A stretch of DNA of 64,000 nucleotides from NCBI GenBank assembly GCA_902603055.1, contig CACKTD010000002.1, positions 62,001 through 126,000 on the forward strand. Reading direction: 5' to 3'. How positions within the stretch are numbered: the stretch's first letter is position 1; each line of letters begins with the position of its first letter. Positions 47,104 through 55,604 of this stretch are shown here, piece by piece. A model generated the notes under the pieces. That model was not told the DNA's origin and did no database searches. It saw nothing but the letters and a program-made list of their open reading frames with translations. The position numbers and the translations under genes are program-made. This DNA comes from Coxiellaceae bacterium. Lineage in GTDB: Bacteria > Pseudomonadota > Gammaproteobacteria > Comchoanobacterales > Comchoanobacteraceae.

Positions 47104-47983
47104 TTATATAAATATAATTATCATTATAGGGTTGCTAGCATTCTTTTATGTTCAAATTGGGCTTACTACACTATCACATATGTTATTTGGTTATGAGCCT
47201 GTATGGCTCTTAATTCTACCAATATTATTATGTTATGTACTTATTTTTTTCCTGTTTAGATCTGGTTTTTATCTGTTAAGCATTTTTATTTGGAGTATGA
47301 GTTTGTTGTTTTTTCAAATCCTCATAGGTTTAAGTGCTCCTAGTGGTTTTATTTTGAATATCATTATGGCAGTTAACTCCATACCTGTCGCATTTTTAAT
47401 AGGTTTATTTCTCGCACTAGGTGAGCAAAATAGTTTTTCTTTAGTTTTATCTTCATTCTGTCGCTGTTTTGTTTATTTTGTTCAAGGCATTCCTTTTTTA
47501 GGTATCATCTTTTTCATTTTAACTGTAGGCGTTAATATGCTACCTATGAATTGGCATATTAATCCATATAATATCGCTGGTAACGCTTTGAGTGTATTCG
47601 CAGGAGTCTATTTATCAAGTGTCTTTATAGCTGGTTTTAATAGTATGCCAAACGCTTTTCAAGAGTCTGGTTATTCTCTAGGTCTAAGTAAGCGTCAAGT
47701 ATTGCTAAATATTACGTTACCATGGTTAATTGAGGTAACAATGCCAGCTGCCCTCAATGTGTATGTTGGGCTTTTCAAGGAGACCAGTCTGCTCATTGTA
47801 TTTGGTTTGTATGATATGATTCATATCACTGAAAACCATATAAATATTTCAGGTGTCAATTTAATTAATCCATTAGTGTATTACTTTTTTTGTGGGCTTT
47901 GTTACTGGTTGGGTTGTCGTTGTTTAACTTATTTTGGTCATCGTAGATATAATAATCATACTACAAATGAATATATTTCTTGA
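47087..47983 (+). CDS. Amino acid ABC transporter permease (AapM-like)
   Basis: Second permease of the importer. The 298-residue reading from the ATG at 47087 has several membrane helices and the EAA-type loop FQESGYSLGLSKRQVLLNITLPW, which contacts the ATPase. ATG at 47078 and a TTG at 47069 are alternative starts. It overlaps the end of the aapQ-like gene. The expected ATPase gene (aapP) does not follow; instead an unrecognised gene on the other strand overlaps its 3' end by 28 bases. Confidence 0.88.
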   Translation: MIRRHNYINIIIIIGLLAFFYVQIGLTTLSHMLFGYEPVWLLILPILLCYVLIFFLFRSGFYLLSIFIWSMSLLFFQILIGLSAPSGFILNIIMAVNSIPVAFLIGLFLALGEQNSFSLVLSSFCRCFVYFVQGIPFLGIIFFILTVGVNMLPMNWHINPYNIAGNALSVFAGVYLSSVFIAGFNSMPNAFQESGYSLGLSKRQVLLNITLPWLIEVTMPAALNVYVGLFKETSLLIVFGLYDMIHITENHINISGVNLINPLVYYFFCGLCYWLGCRCLTYFGHRRYNNHTTNEYIS

Positions 47984-48639
47984 GATAAGTTTGGTGTAAA
48001 ACGATTTTCAAAAAATAACCCCCATTCTTTTCGAGCACTTAAAAGAGAATTGCATTTAGCATCATAGATCGTTTTTGTTTCTAGGGATTCAAATTTAATT
48101 CTATCGATATCATATTGGGATATTGGAATATTGTAAATTAGAATAATGACAATAAACCAATGTATTCTATTTTTTGATAAATCATAAATCATGGGCATAA
48201 TCATTTCATAATTACGCTTGCTGAAATCACTAATCAGCTTCTTTTTAAGATTAGGAAATAATTGATATGTAAAAAATCCTACATTTGGGTCGAGGTCATT
48301 TGAAATTTGTAAATCTATATTTACTAAATCAACTGGAGGCTGTGGGTTCTTGAATAAAGACCATAATGCCTGTTTTTCTTTTACCTTTGATAACAAAGAT
48401 GCTGAATTAAAATGACGGACTAGAGAATGAACTTTTTTCTCAGAAAGCAACTCAATTAAAAGATATAAATGATGAGAGTGTAAGGTCTGAAACAATTGTT
48501 TAATATTAATTTCTTTTCCGTTCTTAACAATTTCATATAATGCTCCAACATCGATCGAAAATAAAACTTTATATGTTTCTTGGCTTGGCTTACTTAAGAA
48601 AACACTCTGAATTTTTTTTAATGTAGAATCATTCATCAT
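47956..48639 (-). CDS. Protein of unknown function
   Basis: A 227-residue protein I do not recognise. The first 130 residues look like a helical array with repeated Leu-rich helices (for example HSHHLYLLIELLSEKK), and a hydrophobic stretch near 158-172 (RIHWFIVIILIYNIPI) may be a buried helix or membrane-associated. GGAGAGG precedes the start and lies in a hairpin loop. Its 3' end overlaps the AapM-like gene by 28 bases. Confidence 0.65.
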   Translation of the reverse strand: MMNDSTLKKIQSVFLSKPSQETYKVLFSIDVGALYEIVKNGKEINIKQLFQTLHSHHLYLLIELLSEKKVHSLVRHFNSASLLSKVKEKQALWSLFKNPQPPVDLVNIDLQISNDLDPNVGFFTYQLFPNLKKKLISDFSKRNYEMIMPMIYDLSKNRIHWFIVIILIYNIPISQYDIDRIKFESLETKTIYDAKCNSLLSARKEWGLFFENRFTPNLSQEIYSFVV

Positions 48640-48656
48640 ACCTCTCCGAAATGATG
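48634..48656 (-). promoter_or_regulatory. Hairpin with Shine-Dalgarno in the loop, before the 227-residue gene
   Basis: On the minus strand CATCAT pairs with ATGATG, the first two codons, enclosing an 11-base loop TTCGGAGAGGT that contains the ribosome binding site. The GGA in a loop next to the start codon resembles known CsrA-controlled leaders. The stem is short and the fold is inferred by eye. Confidence 0.35.
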
Positions 48657-48716
48657 TTCTTTTATATAATAATTATTATTTATAAAAAATCAATTAATAA
48701 TATAATTAATTAATCA

Positions 48717-49784
48717 TTATTCTTCGATATGAAATTCTACTTTTTCAATTTTTTCAAATTGTTTGGTGATTTTAGTTGATGATTTATGGACTAGATCAAT
48801 ATCTTGGTGGGCTTGATTTACATGGCGAGCCAAGTCATCCATTCGTTTTTGAAAGCGTCCAAAATCTGTTGCAAGAAGCTGTAAATGCTTTTGAATGACA
48901 TGAACTTGTTTACGGGTAGCAAAATCTTTTATGACTGCATGTGCAGTAGTTAGAATTGCCATTAAAGTCGCGGGTGATGCAATCCACACCCTAGTTTGGT
49001 GTGAAAACTCAACAAGTTCAGGAAACTCATTATGAATGGTTGAGAATATTGACTCAGCAGGTATGAACATGATAGCTGAATCAGCTGTAAACGAGGGGAT
49101 GATATACTTTGTTTGGATGTCTTTAATATGTCCCTTGATATCCTGAATTATGAGTGATCGCAAATGTTTATTCTCATTGGGATTTTTTAAATATGCTTTA
49201 AAGTTATTAAGAGGGAATTTTGAATCAATGGCAAGTTTTCCAGTTGGTTCTGGTAATAGTAACAAGCAATCAACACGTTTCTTATTAGGTAACTCAGCTT
49301 GCCATGCATAATGGCTTTCTGGGATGAGGTTTTTAAGTAACTGTTGAAGCTGAACTTCACCAAAAGCACCCCGTGCACTTTTGTCATTTAGTATATCCTT
49401 TAATCCAATGATATCAGTAGATATTTCACGAATCCTTTTTTGAGCTGTATCAATTTCTGCTAATCTTTTTATAACATCATTAACTATCTCAGTTGTTTTT
49501 GAGAAGCCTTCACCAACTTTACGATCAACGTTACCTGAAATTTGTTTCAAGTGTTGGTCGGTAAATTGCATTAATGTTTTGAATTGCTCTGTGAAAAAAT
49601 GAGTTTGCTGTCTTAAGGCCCCGTCTACTTGTTGCTTCATATCCGTAATGTGTGTTTTAATCATCCCATCAATAGTGTCTTTAATGTTATGAGTTAGTTG
49701 TAAATCTTGATGCTTTTTATTTGTTATAAGGAATATAAATGAGGCTAATACGAGTGCATTAAGTATAAGAATAGCTATTAACAT
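48717..49784 (-). CDS. rmuC: DNA recombination protein RmuC homolog
   Basis: RmuC is a predicted nuclease-fold protein that limits recombination at inverted repeats. The 355-residue protein has an N-terminal membrane helix (about 1-20), a long coiled coil (about 25-130), and the RmuC domain with KSARGAFGEVQLQQLLKN and DSKFPLNNFKAYL, where the DSK matches the nuclease-type core. No Shine-Dalgarno is evident. It is divergent from the rhodanese gene. Confidence 0.92.
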   Translation of the reverse strand: MLIAILILNALVLASFIFLITNKKHQDLQLTHNIKDTIDGMIKTHITDMKQQVDGALRQQTHFFTEQFKTLMQFTDQHLKQISGNVDRKVGEGFSKTTEIVNDVIKRLAEIDTAQKRIREISTDIIGLKDILNDKSARGAFGEVQLQQLLKNLIPESHYAWQAELPNKKRVDCLLLLPEPTGKLAIDSKFPLNNFKAYLKNPNENKHLRSLIIQDIKGHIKDIQTKYIIPSFTADSAIMFIPAESIFSTIHNEFPELVEFSHQTRVWIASPATLMAILTTAHAVIKDFATRKQVHVIQKHLQLLATDFGRFQKRMDDLARHVNQAHQDIDLVHKSSTKITKQFEKIEKVEFHIEE

Positions 49785-49869
49785 GATATCTAGTTAAACA
49801 TGTATAATGACAAAAGAAAAGATAAAAAATATTTTCATTTAATGTGATATTAGCGTACTATAAGACACT

Positions 49870-50253
49870 ATGGATTACGTAGGAGTATTGTATCAAAACT
49901 GGTGGTTAATACTGTTGATATTGATTATTGTCATCAGTATAGCTTATATGGAGTTTATTGATCTCCAGGAAAAATCGAAAGGTCTCGATTGTCAAGATAC
50001 TGTAATTAAGATTAATAATCAAAACTTCATATTGAGTGATGTTCGCTCCAAAAAAGAATTTGATCAAAATCATATTTTAGGTGCAAGGCTATTTGATGCC
50101 AAGAAGAGTAAGATAAATGAAAAAACCATTCTTTACTGTGATGATGGTAGCCAGTCTAAAGAACTTGCAAAGAAATTTAACGTATTTTACTTAGAAGGAG
50201 GCTTAAAAGCCTGGGTGCAAAGTGATATGCCTGTAGAGGAGAAGAAAACATGA
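49870..50253 (+). CDS. Membrane-anchored rhodanese-like protein (YibN)
   Basis: Rhodanese domains move sulfane sulfur or bind it at an active-site cysteine. The 127-residue protein has an N-terminal membrane helix (about 10-29) and a rhodanese domain with LSDVRSKKEFDQNHILGA and the active loop LYCDDGSQS containing the cysteine. It corresponds to YibN, commonly upstream of grxC and secB as here. It overlaps grxC by four bases. A TACTAT lies eight bases before the ATG, with no Shine-Dalgarno. Confidence 0.92.
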   Translation: MDYVGVLYQNWWLILLILIIVISIAYMEFIDLQEKSKGLDCQDTVIKINNQNFILSDVRSKKEFDQNHILGARLFDAKKSKINEKTILYCDDGSQSKELAKKFNVFYLEGGLKAWVQSDMPVEEKKT

Positions 50254-50510
50254 TAGAAATTTATTCGAAAGACTATTGTCCATATTGTGACAGAGCAAAA
50301 CAGTTGCTCAAAAATAAAGGTTATGACTTTGTTGAATATTATGCGGATCAGGATCCAGATCGATTAAAGGAAATGCTTAGTCGTTGTAATGTACGCTCAT
50401 TTCCACAAATTTTTATAAATGACCATCATGTTGGCGGTTTTGATGATTTATATCAACTGGATCAAGAAAATAAGTTGGATCCACTAGTTAAAGGAGAAAA
50501 AAATGACTGA
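50250..50510 (+). CDS. grxC: Glutaredoxin 3
   Basis: GrxC is a dithiol glutaredoxin that reduces disulfides with glutathione. The 86 residues carry the CPYC active site at 11-14 and the SFPQIFINDHHVGGFDDLY segment with the cis-proline and glutathione-binding residues. It overlaps both the rhodanese gene and secB, forming the yibN-grxC-secB unit found in many Gammaproteobacteria. Confidence 0.96.
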   Translation: MIEIYSKDYCPYCDRAKQLLKNKGYDFVEYYADQDPDRLKEMLSRCNVRSFPQIFINDHHVGGFDDLYQLDQENKLDPLVKGEKND

Positions 50511-50961
50511 TAAAAAACAAACACCGGAAGAGCCAAAGCAACAGTTCGGTATACAACAGATTTATGTGAAGGACCTTTCCTATGAAGCAACTTGTCCAAT
50601 GCATGAGTTGAAAAAGGAATGGAAGCCTGAACTATCATATAAACTCGATGTGAAAAATAGACATGTTGAAGATAATTACTATGAAGTTACTTTGATATCT
50701 AATGCCGTTGTTACTCTTGAAAAAGACACGGTCTTCATTGTTGAGCTACAACATTGTGGTTTATTTTATATGCTAGGTTTTTCAGATGATCAGAAAGACC
50801 AACTATTTAATGCAATTTGCCCGAATATTCTTTATCCATATTCACGAGAAGTAATTTCTGAATGTGTTACCAAAGGTGGTTTTCCTGCATTACACATATC
50901 ACCAATTGATTTTGATATGCGATATCGTGATATAAAAGCTCAAAGAGAATCGGCCAATTAA
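50503..50961 (+). CDS. secB: Protein-export chaperone SecB
   Basis: SecB is a tetrameric cytosolic chaperone that keeps preproteins unfolded and delivers them to SecA. The 152 residues contain YVKDLSYEATCPMHEL, the conserved client-groove region, and the C-terminal GGFPALHISPIDFD motif. It complements secDF-yajC at 17.9-20.9 kb. AAGGAG precedes the ATG, and msbA begins on its last stop base. Confidence 0.97.
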   Translation: MTDKKQTPEEPKQQFGIQQIYVKDLSYEATCPMHELKKEWKPELSYKLDVKNRHVEDNYYEVTLISNAVVTLEKDTVFIVELQHCGLFYMLGFSDDQKDQLFNAICPNILYPYSREVISECVTKGGFPALHISPIDFDMRYRDIKAQRESAN

Positions 50962-52664
50962 TGAACCCATTGGTAAGGCTATGGCCTTTCTCAAAACCAT
51001 TCATGTATCTATTTGTGATTGCGCTTGTTACAAGCATTTTCACAGGTATTATTGATGCTGCATTTCTTGGTTTAATTAAAATATGTGTAGACAAGACATA
51101 TAAAGCTTTTAATTGGCATTATCTGACCATTATCGGCTTGTTAGTGGGTGCACTTGTAACTCGCAGCTTATTCAATGTTATTTCTGAAATTTGTTTATTT
51201 AGGTTTGATCGTAATATAGTTAAAGAATTGCGAATGAAGTTATATTCGCAATTGTTAAACGTCCCAATCAATGAAGCTGAAAAACATTCAACTGGTGAGT
51301 TAGCAACTAAACTGATTTACCAAACAGAACAGCTTGGTACAGGTTTTCTATCCATTCTTCAGTCTGTGCTCCAAGAAGGTATCATTGTTATCTCCATAAC
51401 CACCTTTTTATTGTATAACAATTGGAAAATGACATTAGCATTGATGGTTACGTTTCCATTAATTGGTATATTCATCAAATATGCAGCTGAGTATATGAAA
51501 AAATACCAGTATATGATGCAAAATAGTTTAGAATCAATTGCTCACTTTGTAGACGAAACTAGGGTAGCTATTAAAACAATTAGTATGCAAAATGTTCAAA
51601 GTAAATTAAAGTCTATATATGATTCAATGGTCATTGATAATACAGAACATCAATGCAAGATTAATCGAGCTTCAACATTATCATCAGCTTGCTCTCATTT
51701 TATGATTTCATTGCCAATTGTATTTTTAGTATGGGTTATGTTGGCATTTCCAAAATATATTACACAAGGTGATGTTGCGGCAATCATCATTGGTATGACA
51801 CGTATTTATCAACCTATAAAAAAAATAAGCCGTATTAATGTTGATTTACAGTCTGCTATTGTAGCAGGGGAGTCCTTATTTCAATGGTTAGATATAACTA
51901 CAGAACGCTTGTCGGGAGATAAGGTTGATTTTACTTCAGCTCCAGCTATAAAGGTTGAAAATCTTGAAGTTATACGTGGTAAGAATCATGTAATTAAAGA
52001 TGTTTCACTTAAGATTGACCCGGGTCAGATCATAGCGTTTGCTGGTGAATCAGGTTCAGGTAAATCATCATTAATGCATGCCATTGCTGGATTAATTACT
52101 CCCGCAAGTGGCAAAGTATTCATTAATTCTCAATCCCTAGATAATATGAGTCTTAAAAGTTGGCGTAATCAAATTGGATATGTCGATCAATCATTACCCA
52201 TCTTTAAATTTAGTATCGCTGAAAATATTGCCTTTTTTGATGAAATTGATTACGAGCGTATAGCTAAAGCAGCTTATATTGCATGTTTAGACAATAATGA
52301 TTTTGAAAATGGATTTAACCATATTGTAGATTATGGTGGTCAGAATTTGTCCAATGGCCAAAAGCAACGTATTGTATTAGCACGCTCTATTTATCATGCT
52401 AAAAATATTTTGATTATTGATGAAGCTACATCTGCCTTGGATCAGGAAACTGAGTCTAAAGTTTACCGAAGAATTAAAGAATGTTTGCCCGATATGACAA
52501 TTATTCTTGCATCACATCGACCAGCAGGTCTGAATTTTGCAAATAAAATTTTTGTATTATCTGATGGTAAGCTCGTTGAACAAGGGCAATATTCTCAACT
52601 TATTCAACAGAATAAACATTTTGCCCAGATTATGGAAAGTAAAACAGATGCGACGGTTGCTTGA
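50961..52664 (+). CDS. msbA: Lipid A export ABC transporter MsbA
   Basis: MsbA flips lipid A-core across the inner membrane. The 567-residue half-transporter has six membrane helices (about 1-310) and an ATPase domain with Walker A GESGSGKSS, signature LSNGQKQR, Walker B ILIIDEATSALDQ and the switch His in ASHRPAG. The signature differs from the usual LSGGQ by Asn. It overlaps lpxK, its normal partner, by 17 bases. Confidence 0.93.
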   Translation: MNPLVRLWPFSKPFMYLFVIALVTSIFTGIIDAAFLGLIKICVDKTYKAFNWHYLTIIGLLVGALVTRSLFNVISEICLFRFDRNIVKELRMKLYSQLLNVPINEAEKHSTGELATKLIYQTEQLGTGFLSILQSVLQEGIIVISITTFLLYNNWKMTLALMVTFPLIGIFIKYAAEYMKKYQYMMQNSLESIAHFVDETRVAIKTISMQNVQSKLKSIYDSMVIDNTEHQCKINRASTLSSACSHFMISLPIVFLVWVMLAFPKYITQGDVAAIIIGMTRIYQPIKKISRINVDLQSAIVAGESLFQWLDITTERLSGDKVDFTSAPAIKVENLEVIRGKNHVIKDVSLKIDPGQIIAFAGESGSGKSSLMHAIAGLITPASGKVFINSQSLDNMSLKSWRNQIGYVDQSLPIFKFSIAENIAFFDEIDYERIAKAAYIACLDNNDFENGFNHIVDYGGQNLSNGQKQRIVLARSIYHAKNILIIDEATSALDQETESKVYRRIKECLPDMTIILASHRPAGLNFANKIFVLSDGKLVEQGQYSQLIQQNKHFAQIMESKTDATVA

Positions 52665-53664
52665 GCGTTTTTTAAATAAACAATGGTATCATCAAGGTAA
52701 ACTAATCTACGCTTTAGCACCATTACAAATGTTGTATCGTTTTATTTCAAATGCAGGCTATATTAGACCTTCTAGACGCCTCCATAAACCTATTTGGGTG
52801 GTAGGCAACTTAACGGTTGGAGGAGCAGGAAAAACTCCTTTCGTGATTTGGTTAGTAAAGAATCTTATGAAAAAAGGGTTGCGGGTTTTAGTGGTTGTAA
52901 AGCCTTATCGCTGTAAATTAGCGGTTTCCTGTCATGAGGTAGGACTTGAGGATGATCCCAAAATTTACGGTGATGAAGCCGTACTCATCAAAAAAGAGAC
53001 TTTGGCAAAAGTAGTATCCACTCGATCCAGATCAATCGCCATAAAGAATTTTAGTAATACAGCTGATGTTGTTGTTGTAGATGATGGCCTTCAAGATGTA
53101 TCCATTCATAGATCGAGTAATATTTGTATTGTTGACCAAGTAAGAATGTTTGGCAATAAACAGTTACTTCCAGTTGGTCCATTACGATCTAGTTTGAAAA
53201 TGTTGGATAATACTGATTTTATGGTGTTACGTGGGCACAGCGATTCGTTGCCAGCATATACATTGGAGATAAAGGAATTTTTTGATTTGAAGGACGCAAA
53301 TGCAACCTTTAAGAAGTTGCCAAAAAGTCAAAACATAATAGCTGCGTGTGCTATTGGTGATCCTAATCGGTTCTTTAATTCATTAAAGCATTTTAATGTA
53401 GCTTTTGAAGAGTTGGTCATGCCTGACCACCATCATTGGTCTTATGATGACTTTAGGTTTTATGACAAATCTTTTACAGTCATTGTCACTGAAAAAGATG
53501 CCGTAAAATTGAACTTTGAGATCAATTGTAATGTACTAGTCGCAAAAACAGAATTGAAAAAGAACGAATATATGGATACTGTTTTTATTAAATTATTGAA
53601 GCAACTAGAATTTGATGATACGATCAATGATTATAACGATCGGAGAGATGGCCGAGTGGCTTAA
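52648..53664 (+). CDS. lpxK: Tetraacyldisaccharide 4'-kinase LpxK
   Basis: LpxK phosphorylates the lipid A precursor to lipid IVA at the membrane. The 338-residue protein has the family's PIWVVGNLTVGGAGKTPFV with the P-loop, the DDGLQD motif and the later TEKDAVKL segment. I chose the ATG at 52648 over an upstream start within msbA. The last eight codons, ending RRDGRVA plus stop, lie inside the tRNA-Ser (GCT) gene, so the stop codon is in the tRNA D-loop. Confidence 0.94.
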   Translation: MRRLLERFLNKQWYHQGKLIYALAPLQMLYRFISNAGYIRPSRRLHKPIWVVGNLTVGGAGKTPFVIWLVKNLMKKGLRVLVVVKPYRCKLAVSCHEVGLEDDPKIYGDEAVLIKKETLAKVVSTRSRSIAIKNFSNTADVVVVDDGLQDVSIHRSSNICIVDQVRMFGNKQLLPVGPLRSSLKMLDNTDFMVLRGHSDSLPAYTLEIKEFFDLKDANATFKKLPKSQNIIAACAIGDPNRFFNSLKHFNVAFEELVMPDHHHWSYDDFRFYDKSFTVIVTEKDAVKLNFEINCNVLVAKTELKKNEYMDTVFIKLLKQLEFDDTINDYNDRRDGRVA

Positions 53665-53731
53665 GGCGCTCCCCTGCTAAGGGAGTATGGGGGTGACTCC
53701 ATCGAGGGTTCGAATCCCTCTCTCTCCGCCA
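53642..53731 (+). tRNA. tRNA-Ser (GCT)
   Basis: Acceptor GGAGAGA/TCTCTCC, an anticodon stem CTCCC/GGGAG enclosing CTGCTAA, giving GCT, a long variable arm, T-arm AGGG-TTCGAAT-CCCT, and encoded CCA. Its first 23 bases overlap the 3' end of lpxK on the same strand. Confidence 0.96.
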
Positions 53732-53743
53732 TTTATCCATATA

Positions 53744-54571
53744 TTATGATTCAATATTCATGGGATCATATCCATGCATCGTAGAAAATAGTTTACGCTC
53801 TTGGTGCCAAAGTTGATGTAGGTGTTTGTATCGTAAGTATTTGCCATCTAATGGTAGGAAACCAGAGCCAGGTGTGTACCAAGGTTTGGCGCCACCTGTA
53901 TAGTGAATAAGTTTCGTTTGATATTTATGCGGGTCTTGACCACCTTTGAATAAGTTTTTTCTTGCGTTATAGGTAAATGGTAGTACCTCGGTAGGGTAGT
54001 ATTTTAAACACATGTTAATAATATCTTGATCCCATAACTTATTTTTAGAATAGTCTCGCTCGTTGAAGTTTTTGTTGATATGGCTTTTGAGTTTCTCATA
54101 AAAGGAAATACTTAGTAATTTTCCTTGAACCACGAAGACACCAGTATTGTGGTAAATAACTGGACGCATCAAATAGGGTATACGACTTAGATGTTTTTTA
54201 CGCGGAAACTTAACTTCATAATCGATGCATGCAGCAAAGTCTTTCTGAGTATTAAGCAATCCATCCATTGAACCCAAACACAACGTATCACAATCCAAAA
54301 AAACCACTTTATCAAATGTAGTTTCCTTAAAAGGAAGTAAACACATATATTGAGCATATTTTCCAATGAATATAGGATCTATCACTTCCTCAAAAATTAT
54401 TTTTGGGTGAATTGCTTTAATTTTTTTAATAGAGTCAGTACTCATATCATCACGATAATAAACTTTAAAAGGGTAATCCCAGTTTGGGTGGTGACGGTAA
54501 AAAGACTGTAAAAAAACGAGAAGTCCAGGTAGGTATTTGTCGTTACAAACTGTAGTAAGTAGTATATTCAA
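53744..54571 (-). CDS. Family 8 glycosyltransferase
   Basis: GT8 enzymes are retaining transferases that use nucleotide sugars with a DxD-bound metal. The 275 residues include LLTTVCNDKYLPGLLVFLQS near the N-terminus, VVFLDCDTLCLG with the DCD metal motif, HNTGVFVVQG, and LIHYTGGAKPW near the C-terminus, the last being typical of the glycogenin and LPS galactosyl/glucosyltransferase branch. The acceptor is unknown; with the adjacent UDP-sugar gene it suggests surface polysaccharide or LPS decoration. Confidence 0.88.
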   Translation of the reverse strand: MNILLTTVCNDKYLPGLLVFLQSFYRHHPNWDYPFKVYYRDDMSTDSIKKIKAIHPKIIFEEVIDPIFIGKYAQYMCLLPFKETTFDKVVFLDCDTLCLGSMDGLLNTQKDFAACIDYEVKFPRKKHLSRIPYLMRPVIYHNTGVFVVQGKLLSISFYEKLKSHINKNFNERDYSKNKLWDQDIINMCLKYYPTEVLPFTYNARKNLFKGGQDPHKYQTKLIHYTGGAKPWYTPGSGFLPLDGKYLRYKHLHQLWHQERKLFSTMHGYDPMNIES

Positions 54572-54647
54572 AATATTCCATTAGAAAAAAGTATTATCTT
54601 ATTATAATATAGAAACTGAATCAAAAAAAGATATTGGGTGGAAGAGA

Positions 54648-55595
54648 ATGCAATTAAATATTTTAGTAACCGGTGGAGCCGGGTTCATTGGATCTAACCT
54701 TGTTGGGCGTCTGCTTGATATGGGACACACTGTAACGGTGTTAGATAGCTTAATTACAGGCAGTTTAAATAATTTATCCGCTTATCAATCAAATATAAAT
54801 TTCAAATTTATACAAGCAGATGTCATCAATCCGATGATTGTTGGACCAATTGATCAGATTTATCATATGGCATGTCCTGCATCACCAAAGCATTATCAAT
54901 CAGATCCCATTTTAACTACTAAAACCTGTGTTCTAGGTGCCATTAATATTGCAGAATTGGCAATCGAAAACCAATGTCGTGTTTTGAATGCATCAACGAG
55001 TGAAGTTTATGGTGAACCTCAAATTCACCCACAAATTGAAAGTTATTGGGGTAATGTTAATCCAAATGGTATACGTTCCTGTTATGATGAAGGTAAACGA
55101 TGTGCGGAATCTATTTTTATGGACTATTATCGGAAACATCGTTTAGACGTAGTTCAGGCACGTATATTTAATACCTATGGCCCACAAATGAATCATGATG
55201 ATGGGCGGGTGGTACCTAACTTTATTGCACAGGCGTTGAATGACGAATCATTTACAATTTATGGTGATGGTAAACAAACACGATCTTTTTGTTTCGTGGA
55301 TGATTTGGTGGATGGTCTTATTGCACTAATGAATTCAGTGCATGTAGATGCATTACCTTATAATTTAGGTAATCCTGTTGAAAACACAATGATTGAGTTG
55401 GCTAAAGTAGTTCTTGAATTAACTGGTTCTCAAAGTGAATTTCACTATACTGATTTACCTTCAGATGATCCAACACGTCGGTTACCTGATATTACTCGTT
55501 CCAAAACTACTTTTGGTTTTGACCCCAAAACAACACTAAAAGATGGACTATCCAAAACAATTGCATACTTTAGTAATCAATTGTGTAACGTCTAA
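54648..55595 (+). CDS. NAD-dependent epimerase, UDP-glucuronate decarboxylase-like
   Basis: The 315-residue extended SDR has NILVTGGAGFIGSNLV for NAD, MACPASPKHYQ, a UXS hallmark, and SCYDEGKRCAE containing the Tyr-x3-Lys pair. These match UDP-glucuronate decarboxylase, which makes UDP-xylose, rather than UDP-galactose 4-epimerase. The TRSFCFVDDLVDGL segment is also typical. It is divergent from the GT8 gene; together they could make and transfer a pentose to a surface glycan. GGAAGAGA precedes the ATG. A related epimerase remains possible. Confidence 0.85.
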   Translation: MQLNILVTGGAGFIGSNLVGRLLDMGHTVTVLDSLITGSLNNLSAYQSNINFKFIQADVINPMIVGPIDQIYHMACPASPKHYQSDPILTTKTCVLGAINIAELAIENQCRVLNASTSEVYGEPQIHPQIESYWGNVNPNGIRSCYDEGKRCAESIFMDYYRKHRLDVVQARIFNTYGPQMNHDDGRVVPNFIAQALNDESFTIYGDGKQTRSFCFVDDLVDGLIALMNSVHVDALPYNLGNPVENTMIELAKVVLELTGSQSEFHYTDLPSDDPTRRLPDITRSKTTFGFDPKTTLKDGLSKTIAYFSNQLCNV

Positions 55596-55604
55596 TAGAG
55601 TTTC

